From assembly GCA_002311645.1 (NCBI GenBank), contig DBYW01000034.1:67173-131172 (forward strand): 64,000 nucleotides of DNA, in the 5' to 3' direction. Both the position numbers and the translations under genes were made by a program. This document shows positions 1-9,129 of the stretch, piece by piece. The DNA comes from Bacteroidales bacterium UBA1176 (GTDB lineage: Bacteria; Bacteroidota; Bacteroidia; Bacteroidales; WCHB1-69). The notes under the pieces are model-generated. The model saw only the letters and a program-made list of their open reading frames with translations, made no database searches and was not told the DNA's origin. Numbering within the stretch: position 1 is the first letter of the stretch; each line of letters starts with the position of its first letter.

Positions 1-1716
1 GGTGAGCCTGAAGAAGTTCGGGTCTGGTTAGAGGTGATGAACGAGGTTGGTGGACGAGGCATCCTGCCCTTCGACGGCATGATCACCTCCGATGCGTATC
101 TATGGGCCAAATACCGCGATGACAAAAAATTGCAGGAGCGTCTGTTTGAGATAACGCAAAACGCCTTCGACAACCGCCGAGGCTATTACGGCACCATTGA
201 CGAGGGGTGTGTCATCAAGAACTGCTGGATCCTCAAGGATGCCAAGATTGGGCCGTGCGCCTACATCAAAGGGGCCTCGAAGTTGAAGAATGTGACTATT
301 AACTCTTCGGAGGAGGAGCCAACGCAAATTGGTGAAGGAGTCATTTTGGTCAACGGCATCACCGGCTACGGCTGTCATATTTTCTACTCCGTGGTGGGTA
401 CTCGCTTCGTGTTGGGCGATAACTGCAACCTTAAATACGGTGCGCGCGTCATCTATTCGGTATTGGGCGACAACTCGACCATCTCTTGCTGCGAGGTCCT
501 CAACAACCTCATCTTCCCCTCGCATGAGCAGCACCATAACAACTCGTTCCTCATCTCGGCCTGCGTGATGGGACAGAGCAACATGGCCGCCGGCGCCACC
601 ATCGGCTCCAACCACAACAGCCGCGCCACGGATGGTGAAATCGTTGCCAACCGAGGCTTCTGGCCCGGCCTCTGCTCCTCTGTGAAGCATTCCTCCAAGT
701 TCGCCTCCTTTACGCTCCTCTCCAAGGCCGACTACCCCAACGAACTCAACATCATGCTTCCCTTCAGCTTGGTGAGCAACGACACCGCGCATGACGAGCT
801 TCATGTCATGCCCGCCTACTGGTGGATGTACAACATGTACGCCATCGCGCGCAACACCTCCAAATACCAGAAACGCGACAAGCGCAAGCGCCGCATCCAG
901 CACATCGAGTTCGAAACCTTCGCCCCCGACACCATGGAGGAGGCCATCGAGGCCCGCAAACTTCTGGAGGCATGGACAGGCAAAGCGCTCCTGCGCGCGC
1001 AAGGGGACTCCTGCGACAACCTCTCCATGGAAGAGCTGCGCATGGTTGGCCGCAAGCTGCTGAACAATGACCCCGAGGCCGCCAAGAGGCTGGAGGTGTT
1101 CGGCGAGAACATGGAACATGGCAAACGCAAGGTGCGCATTCTCAAGCACTGCGAAGCCTATCACGCATACGGTGACATGCTGCTCTACTACGGTGTCAAG
1201 AACATGGTGAAATATATGGACGAGCACCCAGGCATCACACTCGAGGTCCTCTGCGACATGCTGCGGAGCAAGGAACAGCGCGAGTGGGTCAATTTGGGCG
1301 GACAGTTGGTGAACGGCGACGATGTGGACGCCCTGCGCCATGACATCAATCACGGCATTCTCAACACCTGGACCGACATCCACCGCCGCTATGATGAAAT
1401 CTGGGAGCGCTACCCGCTCGAGAAGCTTCGCCATGCCTTCTCTTCCCTGCGGTTCCTCTATCATGAAAAATATGGCATAATGACGCGGGAACTTTGGGTG
1501 AAATTGCTCCAGAAGGCCGCCGATGTGCAGCAATTCATTTGCGACCAAGTATATATCTCCCGAAAGAAGGACTACGACAACCCCTTCCGCAACGCCACTT
1601 TCCGCAATGAGGAGGAGAAAATCGCCGTCATCGGCGAACTGGATGAAGTGAGCTTCGTCAAACAAATCCGGGAAGAGACGGAAAAGAACATCCAGTTGTT
1701 TAAGAAGTATATGTAA
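1..1716 (+). CDS. DUF4954-type left-handed beta-helix protein, 5' end cut by window
   Basis: The reading frame is open to base 1 (it begins Gly-Glu-Pro-Glu-Glu-Val), so the gene starts outside the window and the GTG at 34 is only an internal codon. About 570 residues are visible. The first 250 or so have the spaced small-residue and hydrophobic pattern of hexapeptide left-handed beta-helices (for example GPCAYIKGASKLKNVTI and GARVIYSVLGDNSTISC), as in sugar-nucleotide acyltransferases. The remainder is charged and probably helical. From memory this matches the Bacteroidales family DUF4954, often annotated as a GlmU-like or UDP-GlcNAc pyrophosphorylase-related protein. No catalytic function is established. 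It lies 15 nt upstream of nagB on the same strand, which fits an amino-sugar context. The family call is fairly secure, the activity unknown. Confidence 0.75.
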   Translation, partial: GEPEEVRVWLEVMNEVGGRGILPFDGMITSDAYLWAKYRDDKKLQERLFEITQNAFDNRRGYYGTIDEGCVIKNCWILKDAKIGPCAYIKGASKLKNVTINSSEEEPTQIGEGVILVNGITGYGCHIFYSVVGTRFVLGDNCNLKYGARVIYSVLGDNSTISCCEVLNNLIFPSHEQHHNNSFLISACVMGQSNMAAGATIGSNHNSRATDGEIVANRGFWPGLCSSVKHSSKFASFTLLSKADYPNELNIMLPFSLVSNDTAHDELHVMPAYWWMYNMYAIARNTSKYQKRDKRKRRIQHIEFETFAPDTMEEAIEARKLLEAWTGKALLRAQGDSCDNLSMEELRMVGRKLLNNDPEAAKRLEVFGENMEHGKRKVRILKHCEAYHAYGDMLLYYGVKNMVKYMDEHPGITLEVLCDMLRSKEQREWVNLGGQLVNGDDVDALRHDINHGILNTWTDIHRRYDEIWERYPLEKLRHAFSSLRFLYHEKYGIMTRELWVKLLQKAADVQQFICDQVYISRKKDYDNPFRNATFRNEEEKIAVIGELDEVSFVKQIREETEKNIQLFKKYM

Positions 1717-1731
1717 TTAAATATCAATAAT

Positions 1732-2523
1732 ATGCGAGTTATCATTGAAAAAAACTACGAGGAGATGTCGCGTTGGGCTGCCAATCACATCGTCGAACGC
1801 ATCAAAGCCTTCAACCCCACAGAGAAGAAACCCTTCGTATTGGGACTGCCCACCGGCTCCACACCCATCGGCACCTACCGCGAATTAGTGCGCCTGCATC
1901 AGGAGGGAAAGATCTCTTTCAAGAACGTGGTCACCTTCAATATGGACGAATACGTCAACATCGCGGAAGACCATCCTGAGAGCTACCACAGCTTCATGTG
2001 GAACAACTTCTTCCGTCACATCGACATCCTCAAAGACAATGTCAACATCTTGAACGGCAACGCTAAGAACTTAGAGTCGGAGTGCGCCCGCTATGAGGCC
2101 AAGATCCAGTCGTACGGGGGCATCGACCTCTTTATGGGCGGCATCGGCCCCGACGGGCACATCGCCTTCAACGAGCCGGGCTCGTCGCTGACCTCCCGCA
2201 CGCGCGTGAAGACCTTGACCACCGATACCATCATCGCCAACTCCCGCTTCTTCGACAACGACGTGAACAAGGTGCCCAAGACCGCCCTCACGGTCGGTGT
2301 GGGCACGGTGATGGACGCCCGCGAGGTGATGATCCTGGCCAACGGACACAACAAGGCCCGCGCCCTGGCGCACGCCATCGAGGGCGCCGTCAGCCAAATG
2401 TGGACTGTCAGCGTGCTGCAAATGCACCCCAAGGGCATCATCGTCTGCGACGATGCCGCCTGCGACGAGATGACTTACGGCACCGTCAAGTATTTCAAGG
2501 ATATCGAAAAGGAGAACCTGTGA
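1732..2523 (+). CDS. nagB: glucosamine-6-phosphate deaminase
   Basis: This cytoplasmic enzyme converts glucosamine 6-phosphate to fructose 6-phosphate and ammonia in amino-sugar catabolism. The 263-residue length is close to the E. coli enzyme (266), and the key residues fall at the same numbers: the phosphate-binding loop GLPTGSTPIGTYREL (38-52), Asp72 in FNMDEYV, and Asp141, His143 and Glu148 in GIGPDGHIAFNEPG. No domain fusion is present. The gene follows the DUF4954 frame by 15 nt, so the two are probably co-transcribed. The ATG at 1732 is the only plausible start and gives a complete N-terminus. Confidence is high. Confidence 0.97.
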   Translation: MRVIIEKNYEEMSRWAANHIVERIKAFNPTEKKPFVLGLPTGSTPIGTYRELVRLHQEGKISFKNVVTFNMDEYVNIAEDHPESYHSFMWNNFFRHIDILKDNVNILNGNAKNLESECARYEAKIQSYGGIDLFMGGIGPDGHIAFNEPGSSLTSRTRVKTLTTDTIIANSRFFDNDVNKVPKTALTVGVGTVMDAREVMILANGHNKARALAHAIEGAVSQMWTVSVLQMHPKGIIVCDDAACDEMTYGTVKYFKDIEKENL

Positions 2524-2568
2524 AGAGAATTAAGAATTAAGAATTGAGAGAGGGGGGGGCTTCCGCCT

Positions 2569-2749
2569 GTCCCCGTTAGGGGACACATATCTGTAGAAAA
2601 CGGGTGCCCACGCGTGTTTCGAAATCCCCGACAGGGGATTCATTGAGACAGTTTATCATATTGTAACATATTGATATGCAACCTCCTTACGGGGTTGTGG
2701 CGGGTTGTACACATTCCTTGGCTACAGATATGGATCCCCTAACGGGGAC
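2569..2749. repeat. 181-bp element with 28-nt terminal inverted repeats
   Basis: Bases 2569-2596 and 2722-2749 are inverted copies of each other, 28 nt long with 2 mismatches. Each carries the sub-palindrome CCCCGTTAGGGG or its near form and ends in CTGTAG/CTACAG. The 125 bp between them has no ORF but holds further partial motifs of the same kind (ccccgacagggga, ccttacgggg). The right arm ends 15 bp from the stop codon of the sodium symporter gene, which is convergent with nagB. It may be a MITE-like or REP-like intergenic element, or a long hairpin between convergent genes. No transposase is nearby. Confidence 0.6.
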
Positions 2750-2763
2750 GAGAAGATTCCACC

Positions 2764-4116
2764 CTACCCCACTATCCCTGTTATCAAAATGATAACCAAA
2801 GCGATCGGGGCTACATACCTTAACACGAAATAGTAGAGCTCAAAGGCGCGGGCCTTGATGGCACCGCCGTTGGAGAGCTCGTCTTTAACCTCAGCCTTGG
2901 GCATAAACCATCCCAGGAATATGGTGAGCATCAACGCACCGATGGGCATCAGGTAGGAGGCCGTTATCTTGTCAAAAAGCTCGAAAATGGTGCTGTCGAA
3001 AATGGTCATATTCTTGAGCGGGCCAAAGGAGAGTGTGCAGAAAGCGCCGATGACGAAGACGACAATGCTGCAAACCAAAGAGGCGCGCCGGCGCGTCCAG
3101 TGCAGCTCCTCCACCGCGGCGGCCACCAATATCTCCAACAGAGAGATGGTGGAGGTGAGGGCGGCAATGCCAAGCAGCAGGAAGAAGACCACCGCGAACA
3201 CCACGCCACCCGGCATACTGTTGAACACGTTGGGCAGCACAATATAAACCAGTTCGGGTCCGCTGGCCGGATCCATACTGAAAGCGAACACAGCGGGGAA
3301 GATGACGATGCCCGCCAAGATGGCCACCAGCGAGTCGCACACGGCAATCCAGACGCTGGTGTTGAACAGCTTGTCCTCCTTGCGGATGTAAGAACCGTAG
3401 GTAATCATCGCGCCCATACCGATGCTCATGGAGAAGAACGACTGGCCGAGAGCGGAGAGGATGCAGCTGCCCGTGATTTTGCTGAAGTCGGGCTTGAAGA
3501 GGAACGAGAGACCCTCCTTGGCTCCGGCTCCGAGCGTGACAGAGCGCACGCACATCAGCAATAACAGGATGAAAAGCACAGGCATCAGAATTTTGGAGAC
3601 CTTCTCGATGCCCTTCTGCACACCCATCATCACCACCAAGCCGGTGAGGGCAAGGAAGAGGAACTGATTGCAGAGCGGCCAAAACGAGCCCTGCGTGAAG
3701 TCGGAGAAGATTTGCGTCACCCGGTCGGGGGTCTGTCCCGCCAACCGGCCTCCGGCCGCCAGCACAATATAGTTGAGGGTCCAGCCGGCCACCACGCTGT
3801 AGAAAGCGTAGATAAGGAAAGCGCAGACAATGCCAAAGATGCCAACGAGCATCCAGCCTTTGTGTTTGGGACTGAGCACCCGGAAAGCGCCGACAACATT
3901 GCGCTGGGCGCGACGCCCGATGATGAACTCACTCATCATCAACGGAATGCCTATCAGCAGCACGAAGAAGACATATACCAGGAGAAAGGCGCCGCCGCCA
4001 TTGCTGCCCAACATATAGGGGAAACGCCACACGTTGCCCAGACCGACAGCCCCGCCGGCCGCGGCTAATATGGCACCGATATTGGAGGTAAAGCCTCTGT
4101 TGTTGTTTGCTTCCAT
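2764..4116 (-). CDS. sodium-dependent transporter, neurotransmitter:sodium symporter (NSS/SNF) family
   Basis: An inner-membrane LeuT-fold symporter that would import an amino acid or related amine using the sodium gradient. The 450-residue protein opens with the family signature AVGLGNVWRFPYMLGSNGGG (about residues 22-41, TM1 with its unwound segment) followed by about 11 further hydrophobic segments. Length and the short hydrophilic N-terminus match prokaryotic members. The substrate cannot be read from the sequence. The gene is last in a minus-strand run, 44 bp after the TPM gene with no obvious promoter between them, so read-through from the tpm/lemA operon is possible. Confidence 0.93.
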   Translation of the reverse strand: MEANNNRGFTSNIGAILAAAGGAVGLGNVWRFPYMLGSNGGGAFLLVYVFFVLLIGIPLMMSEFIIGRRAQRNVVGAFRVLSPKHKGWMLVGIFGIVCAFLIYAFYSVVAGWTLNYIVLAAGGRLAGQTPDRVTQIFSDFTQGSFWPLCNQFLFLALTGLVVMMGVQKGIEKVSKILMPVLFILLLLMCVRSVTLGAGAKEGLSFLFKPDFSKITGSCILSALGQSFFSMSIGMGAMITYGSYIRKEDKLFNTSVWIAVCDSLVAILAGIVIFPAVFAFSMDPASGPELVYIVLPNVFNSMPGGVVFAVVFFLLLGIAALTSTISLLEILVAAAVEELHWTRRRASLVCSIVVFVIGAFCTLSFGPLKNMTIFDSTIFELFDKITASYLMPIGALMLTIFLGWFMPKAEVKDELSNGGAIKARAFELYYFVLRYVAPIALVIILITGIVG

Positions 4117-4160
4117 TTTTCAAGATTATGTAATAATACGTTCTGTTATTCCTTCACTTC

Positions 4161-4958
4161 TCAGAACCGGCCTCCCGCACCGCCGCCGCCGAAGCCACCG
4201 CCTCCACCGAAGCCGCCAAAGCCACCTCCACCGAAGCTGCCACCACCGAAACTGCCTCCGGAACCGCTGATATTCCCGTACGGGAAGGGGTCGATGAAGA
4301 TGGTGCTGCCGCTGCCGCCCGTGTAGTGGCCTTTGCTGTCACCGTTGCTGTTGGTCTTTTTCCCAATCAAATACAGCACAGCGACAATGATGATGATGGC
4401 GACAATCAATCCGAAGAGAGAGCCGTTATCGTGGTCATAAAGGCGGTCCTCGGAAATCTCACCCGCCGCGAGGGGCAGGATATAGGCCAATGCCGAGTCG
4501 ATGGCCGCCTTGTAGCGGCCCTGGCTCAATTCGGGAATCATCTTTTTCTCGATGATGCGCTTGGCCGTGGCATCGGTAATGACCGGCTCCAGGTCATAGC
4601 CCACAGAGATATAGACATCCCCGTCGCCCTTTCCTGTGGAAGGCTTGATGAGAATGACCACACCGTTGCGCTTGTTTTGGGACCGCACGCCCCAACGCTC
4701 GCCGATTTCGTAGGCGAACTGCGCCGCGGTGTAATGACCGAGGTCGTTCACCGTGACCACGCAGATGACATTGGTGGTAGTGTCGTTGAAAGCCACCAAG
4801 CGCTGCTCCATCTCCGTCACCTCCGCGCGCGTCATCACCCCCGCAAAGTCGTTGACCAAACGGGGCGGATTGGGCACGGGTGGGATCACATCGCTGCTTC
4901 GGGCCAAAACCACGAAACAGAAACACCCGAACAGAAAAGTTAGCGCCAGCTTTCTCAT
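4161..4958 (-). CDS. TPM-domain (YgcG-like) membrane protein with glycine-rich tail
   Basis: The 265-residue protein has a signal peptide (residues 1-20), a TPM domain (about 30-160, with NDFAGVMTRAEVTEMEQRL near its start), a single hydrophobic segment near 190 (LFGLIVAIIIIVAVLYLIG) and a C-terminal tail of Gly and Phe/Ser repeats. TPM proteins are anchored by this segment, with the TPM domain in the periplasm. A phosphatase-like or photosystem-repair role is known only for distant members. It starts 10 bp after the stop of lemA, and lemA-tpm pairing is common in bacteria. The glycine-rich tail is typical of the family, so the repetitive DNA at about 4165-4270 is coding and not a separate repeat. 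Confidence 0.9.
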   Translation of the reverse strand: MRKLALTFLFGCFCFVVLARSSDVIPPVPNPPRLVNDFAGVMTRAEVTEMEQRLVAFNDTTTNVICVVTVNDLGHYTAAQFAYEIGERWGVRSQNKRNGVVILIKPSTGKGDGDVYISVGYDLEPVITDATAKRIIEKKMIPELSQGRYKAAIDSALAYILPLAAGEISEDRLYDHDNGSLFGLIVAIIIIVAVLYLIGKKTNSNGDSKGHYTGGSGSTIFIDPFPYGNISGSGGSFGGGSFGGGGFGGFGGGGGFGGGGAGGRF

Positions 4959-4968
4959 CTACAATTTT

Positions 4969-5568
4969 TTAGTCAAAGTTAAACTCCACTTCCGGGGCCT
5001 TGTCAGCACCTTCAGCAGCTTTGAAATAGCCCTTCTTTTCGAAGTTGCAAACACCGGCCACAATGTTGTTCGGGAACTTGCGGATGTAGGAGTTGTAGGC
5101 CTGCACCGTTTCGTTGTACTTGTTGCGTTCGGTCGAGATGCGGTTTTCGGTGCCCTCCAACTGCGCTTGCAGCTCAAGGAAGTTCTGGTTCGCCTTCAAG
5201 TCAGGATAGCGCTCGATGGTGACCAAGAGACGGCTCAAAGCAGAGCTGAGTTCGTCCTGAGCGGCCTGGAACTTGGCGATGGACTCTTCTGTGAGATTGG
5301 AGGGGTCCACCTGCACGGACGTGGCTTTGGCGCGGGCGTTGATGACGGCCTCCAAAGTCTTCTTCTCGAAATCGGCGGCACCCTGCACGGCCTTCACGAG
5401 ATTGGGGATGAGGTCCATACGACGTTGGTAGGCATTCTCCACATTGGCCCAAGCCTGCGAGCAGGTCTCCTCTTTGTTGACCATATTGTTGTAAGGGCCG
5501 ATGAATAAAGCAATCAAGGCGATCACGATAACGACCACCAAGATGAGTGTTTTTGATAATCCTTTCAT
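4969..5568 (-). CDS. lemA: LemA family protein
   Basis: The 199-residue protein has one N-terminal membrane segment (about 7-23) followed by a helical-bundle LemA domain. The diagnostic stretch after the membrane is ETCSQAWANVENAYQRRMDL (35-54), followed by IPNLVKAVQG. The cellular role of LemA is not settled. The N-terminus lies outside or in the membrane and the bundle is thought to be cytoplasmic or periplasmic depending on the member. Its ATG overlaps the TGA of waaA in an ATGA arrangement (5565-5568) and it is followed after 10 bp by the TPM gene, so the three are translationally linked. Confidence 0.95.
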   Translation of the reverse strand: MKGLSKTLILVVVIVIALIALFIGPYNNMVNKEETCSQAWANVENAYQRRMDLIPNLVKAVQGAADFEKKTLEAVINARAKATSVQVDPSNLTEESIAKFQAAQDELSSALSRLLVTIERYPDLKANQNFLELQAQLEGTENRISTERNKYNETVQAYNSYIRKFPNNIVAGVCNFEKKGYFKAAEGADKAPEVEFNFD

Positions 5569-6797
5569 TGTATTGAATTTTTAATGTGATTGAATATCTT
5601 ATCGCAAGCGCCGATGTTGGCCTCCACATAGTGGCGGCAGATGGTGCAGGTTTTGTCATAAAAATCGGGTTCCCCGTCAAAACGACGTACAGTCCCCTCC
5701 ATCTCGTCGGGTGTATGGATGGAAAAGGCACCTTTCTGCTGTACCAACTCAACGGCCTCATTGAATTTTTGGTACTTGGGGCCGAAAAAGAGGGGCACGC
5801 CGAAGACGGCTGCCTCGAGGATGTTGTGGAGGCCCGTCTTGAAAGCCCCGCCGATGTAGGAGAGGGTGCTGTATTTATAGACTTTGCTGAGCACACCGAT
5901 GGTGTCGAGCACCAGCACATCGTATTCTGCCAGGTTCTTGCCCTCCATCTCACTGTATTTCACTACTTTGAAAGCGTTGAAAAACCTCAACGTCTCCTCG
6001 GTGCGCTGCAACTCGTGGGGGGCCACAATCATCTTGTACCCTTGCAGATGGGAGAACACGGTGGCCAGCATCTGCTCGTCGGGGGCCCAGGTGCTGCCGG
6101 CCACGATGAGCCTGTTGTCGCCACGGAAGGCCTCCACAAAGTCGAGGCTGTAGGGTTGGCTGGCGATAGCATATACGCGGTCGAAACGGGTGTCGCCACA
6201 GACCGTGCACTGCGGTATGCCGATGCTTTTGAGCAGCTGCGCGGACTCTTCGTTTTGTACAAAAAAACCGGAAGACCGGCGAAGATGAGCCGCAAACCAG
6301 TTCCCGACAGGCTTGAAAATATACTGCGAAGAGCGAAAGATGGCACAGATATGGTAAAAGGGGATATTGCGGAGACTCAGTTCCTGCAGATAGTTGTACC
6401 AATATTCATATTTAACAAAAACGGCCATCTGGGGATTGACGATGTTAAGGAATCTTCGCACATTGCGGGGAAAATCCATCGGCAGATAAAAGACATAGTC
6501 GGGAAGTGTGTCGTTTTTGCGGATTTCGTAGCCCGACGGGGAAAAGAAAGTTGCTAATATTTTAGTGTCAGGATTTTCTTTTTTGATGCGTTCGATGATA
6601 GGGCGAGCTTGTTCGTACTCGCCAAGGGAGGCGCTATGGATCCACACCGGGCGCGGCTGCCCCGCGAAGGCGCAAGACAATTTGTCGAACTCCCCACGGC
6701 GTCCTTTCTGCCACAGCGCGGCCTTTGCATTGAAAGGTGCAGCAATGGCGATGCCCAGACGGAGAAAGAAAATGCCGATGGTGTAGAACAGACGCAT
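5565..6797 (-). CDS. waaA: 3-deoxy-D-manno-octulosonic acid (Kdo) transferase
   Basis: This enzyme transfers Kdo from CMP-Kdo to the lipid A precursor at the cytoplasmic face of the inner membrane, joining lipid A to LPS core. The 410-residue protein has an N-terminal membrane-associating helix, the Glycos_transf_N domain with WIHSASLGEYEQARP including the expected catalytic Glu60, and a C-terminal GT-B domain with SYIGGAFKTGLHNILEAAVF around residues 315-335. Length is normal. It follows the barrel gene by 3 bp and overlaps lemA by 4 bp, so it sits inside an envelope-gene operon. It is also named kdtA. Confidence 0.95.
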   Translation of the reverse strand: MRLFYTIGIFFLRLGIAIAAPFNAKAALWQKGRRGEFDKLSCAFAGQPRPVWIHSASLGEYEQARPIIERIKKENPDTKILATFFSPSGYEIRKNDTLPDYVFYLPMDFPRNVRRFLNIVNPQMAVFVKYEYWYNYLQELSLRNIPFYHICAIFRSSQYIFKPVGNWFAAHLRRSSGFFVQNEESAQLLKSIGIPQCTVCGDTRFDRVYAIASQPYSLDFVEAFRGDNRLIVAGSTWAPDEQMLATVFSHLQGYKMIVAPHELQRTEETLRFFNAFKVVKYSEMEGKNLAEYDVLVLDTIGVLSKVYKYSTLSYIGGAFKTGLHNILEAAVFGVPLFFGPKYQKFNEAVELVQQKGAFSIHTPDEMEGTVRRFDGEPDFYDKTCTICRHYVEANIGACDKIFNHIKNSIQ

Positions 6798-6800
6798 ATA

Positions 6801-7598
6801 TTATCGATAGTAGAAAGTGGTCACAGACTTTTTCTCATAAAGCGGGATGTTCCAGCCAATCTTGATGCCGGCGAGTCCACTAAACTTGTATTTCATGTTG
6901 GCGGTCGGTCCTTCGGGAAAGACATAGTTTCGGTTGGGTTTGCTCCAGATCTCATAGAACTCAAAGCCGCCGAAGAAGTTAAGCAGCCTGTTTTTCTGGA
7001 TGAAGAGGTAACCGATGAACTGGTTCATGGCAAAGCCGGCAGAGCGGTGGTCGTAGAGTTTCTTGTAGTCGTCGAGGAGTTGCGGCACTTGGTTGTCGTA
7101 GTCGTTAATGCGGATTTTATGGCCAAAATAGCCAGCACCAAAGCGGAGCCAGATACCGGAGTTTTTCCAGCGGTTCACGGGGATGACCTTGCCGAAACTC
7201 GGGCCCACATACCAGTAACGGCCCTCGAAATAGAGCTGCGACTCAAGGCCATTGCCATCGATGATGATATGCTCACCGCCCACCTCTCGCACCATGTCGC
7301 CCAAAAAAGAAGCGGTGGCATCACGCAAGTTGGCGCCAAACATGTAGCTGAAGCTCAGGTCAAAGGTCCAGTTTTTCTGGGTTTTGACGGTAAAATTGGC
7401 ACCAAGGGCGAGGTTGGCCTTGAAAGTCTTGTGCAGGTCTCCCATGGGGAGCTGTCCCGACATGCTGGGACCAAGCCAAATCATCGTGGCGGCGGTATCC
7501 ACATAGTCCTTGCTGGAAAAGTCAGTGCGGTACGACTGTCCCATAAGAGAAGGGACGCACAGACAACACACCAGCAAAATTGCAATTATTTTTTTCAT
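6801..7598 (-). CDS. secreted or outer-membrane beta-barrel-like protein, unknown function
   Basis: The frame is open from 7658, but the start at 7598 is preferred. It gives a signal peptide MKKIIAILLVCCLCVPSLMG, and a promoter -7 box (7625-7632) lies inside the longer frame. The product is 265 residues: a signal peptide, then alternating aromatic/hydrophobic strands with glycine turns (WTFDLSFSYMFGANL, GIWLRFGAGYFGHKI, YKFSGLAGIKIGWNI) and a C-terminus ending in TTFYYR, typical of a small Bacteroidota outer-membrane barrel. I do not recognise a specific family. It is followed after 3 bp by waaA, so it is probably an envelope component. Confidence 0.75.
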   Translation of the reverse strand: MKKIIAILLVCCLCVPSLMGQSYRTDFSSKDYVDTAATMIWLGPSMSGQLPMGDLHKTFKANLALGANFTVKTQKNWTFDLSFSYMFGANLRDATASFLGDMVREVGGEHIIIDGNGLESQLYFEGRYWYVGPSFGKVIPVNRWKNSGIWLRFGAGYFGHKIRINDYDNQVPQLLDDYKKLYDHRSAGFAMNQFIGYLFIQKNRLLNFFGGFEFYEIWSKPNRNYVFPEGPTANMKYKFSGLAGIKIGWNIPLYEKKSVTTFYYR

Positions 7599-7624
7599 TA
7601 TAGCAAATTCAAAATACAAGGTGG

Positions 7625-7632
7625 CAAAAATA
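7625..7632 (-). promoter_or_regulatory. Bacteroidota -7 promoter box (TATTTTTG)
   Basis: On the minus strand this is TATTTTTG, matching TAnnTTTG, 26 nt upstream of the ATG at 7598. It would serve the barrel-waaA-lemA-tpm run and supports the shorter start for the barrel gene. A TTGG lies about 22 nt further upstream. Confidence 0.5.
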
Positions 7633-7662
7633 CGAAAAAAAGCCGTTAGTATAACCAACCCA

Positions 7663-9129
7663 TCACCTCGTGGGGTAGTACTCGTATGCCCCGAGATCAG
7701 GAGTCCCGTTGCGCGCGCGTCCCTTCAGGTCAGTGAGAATGCCCAGGTTGGTGAGACCCGCGTCAATGGCCGGGGAGTTCTCCTGCAAGTTGCAGTCCTG
7801 ACCATAGTTGCTGACAAACTTGGGGTCACGGTCCCAGCAGTTGACAAAGGAAGCATCCATTTCATCGCGCCGGACGATGGAGTTGCGGAACACATAGCTC
7901 AAAGCGGCATCATTGGACTTGGAATATGCAAACTCGTTTCCGTCGCGGTTGCCGTAGATGATGGAGTTGTTGCACTCCAAGTTGACGTCGCCAATCATAT
8001 AGATGCTCCCATACTCGCCTGCGGCATTGATGGTGGGCACCTCATAATAGTTGGCGAGCAACACGGCAGGGGTCTTACGCGCCGGCATGGAGAAGAAATT
8101 CGACACCGTGACATGGTTCAGCTTGTAGTTGCCCACGTGCATCGCTATACTGTATTGCCCGTTGTTACTCACCTGACAGTTGTTCATCTCCAAGTTGGCC
8201 GCGTGACCCAGCACTCCATACATTTTGTTGTTTTGGATAATCGTGTTGTTCACCACCGTCTTGTTGCCGAGGAACTCCTCCAAGATGTCAATCTCCAAAC
8301 CGATGGCGGCGTGCGAGATGATGGCATTCTCAATAAGGTTGTCCTCCGTGCCCTCGTTGATGAGGATACGGTCCCATTGGGCATAGTCGGCATCGAAGAA
8401 CGACTCCAGGTGGTCGCCGCGGATGGTGACAGGTTGGTCAACAGTGCCATTGACGTGGATGGAACCGTAGCGATAGACCCAGATGCCGCCGCCATGCACA
8501 TAGACACGCGTGCCCGGGTCGATGATGAGCTTGCCCAACGAATCGACTGCCGCCCAACCATAAATGACCCACGGCTTGTCGTTGGTCCAATGCACCACCT
8601 CATGCTCGTGCGCCACGATTTTGTAGGGCATTGAGCCACCATGGTCGGCCACGATGAAATGGGCATCCTGCCCGAAAGCCACCAACTGCACCGACTGTCT
8701 GCGGTTGGTGTTGAAGAAAACCACCGAGTCGGTAATCAAATACGGGGTGTTCTGGTTTGTCGGGTTGATGTTGACCTTTACAAACACAAAAATGCTGTCA
8801 CGACCAGGGATCTCCACGTCGTGAAACTCTGTACCCGCCCGTCCGTTGACATTGATGCTGTAATATGAATTCCCCGCACCCGATGCGCCCGCAAGGAAAA
8901 TGTCCAATTTGACAGGATCCTTGCCTGGATTTTTCACAGTAAAGTGACGCGTGATAGAGGTGACCGTGGTGAAAACGGTGTCAAACATCAGTGTGTCAGT
9001 GGAAAACTCCAGCTTGATGGAGTCGTCGTAGCCGTGGCGGTTGCAGCTAGGCAACAACAGCGTGGCGGCAAGCATCAGCATGACTGCCATGCTGAAAAAA
9101 GAGAGATTTCTTACAATATTTTTACTCAT
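7663..9129 (-). CDS. lipoprotein with right-handed parallel beta-helix
   Basis: The 488-residue protein has a lipoprotein signal peptide ending in LLPSC (acylated Cys29), an immunoglobulin-like N-terminal part (about 35-190, FTVKNPGKDPVKLDIFLAG) and a beta-helix (about 200-440) of short repeats such as NTIIQNNKMYGVLGHAANLE and MNNCQVSNNGQYSIAMH. The C-terminus ends in DLKGRARNGTPDLGAYEYYP, a sequence common at the end of Bacteroidota beta-helix proteins. It is probably anchored in the outer membrane. The ligand or substrate is unknown and no polysaccharide-lyase catalytic set was recognised. Its start overlaps the end of truA by 8 bp. Confidence 0.85.
   Translation of the reverse strand: MSKNIVRNLSFFSMAVMLMLAATLLLPSCNRHGYDDSIKLEFSTDTLMFDTVFTTVTSITRHFTVKNPGKDPVKLDIFLAGASGAGNSYYSINVNGRAGTEFHDVEIPGRDSIFVFVKVNINPTNQNTPYLITDSVVFFNTNRRQSVQLVAFGQDAHFIVADHGGSMPYKIVAHEHEVVHWTNDKPWVIYGWAAVDSLGKLIIDPGTRVYVHGGGIWVYRYGSIHVNGTVDQPVTIRGDHLESFFDADYAQWDRILINEGTEDNLIENAIISHAAIGLEIDILEEFLGNKTVVNNTIIQNNKMYGVLGHAANLEMNNCQVSNNGQYSIAMHVGNYKLNHVTVSNFFSMPARKTPAVLLANYYEVPTINAAGEYGSIYMIGDVNLECNNSIIYGNRDGNEFAYSKSNDAALSYVFRNSIVRRDEMDASFVNCWDRDPKFVSNYGQDCNLQENSPAIDAGLTNLGILTDLKGRARNGTPDLGAYEYYPTR

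Noticed and set aside
100..1665. 521-codon open frame on the minus strand, and similar long antisense frames over nagB, purB, ackA and dnaJ
   Set aside because: They lie opposite well-conserved genes with GC-rich third positions, which keeps antisense frames open. The translations show no domain.
4165..4270. Tandem-repeat-like GC-rich DNA
   Set aside because: It encodes the Gly-rich tail expected for TPM/YgcG proteins.
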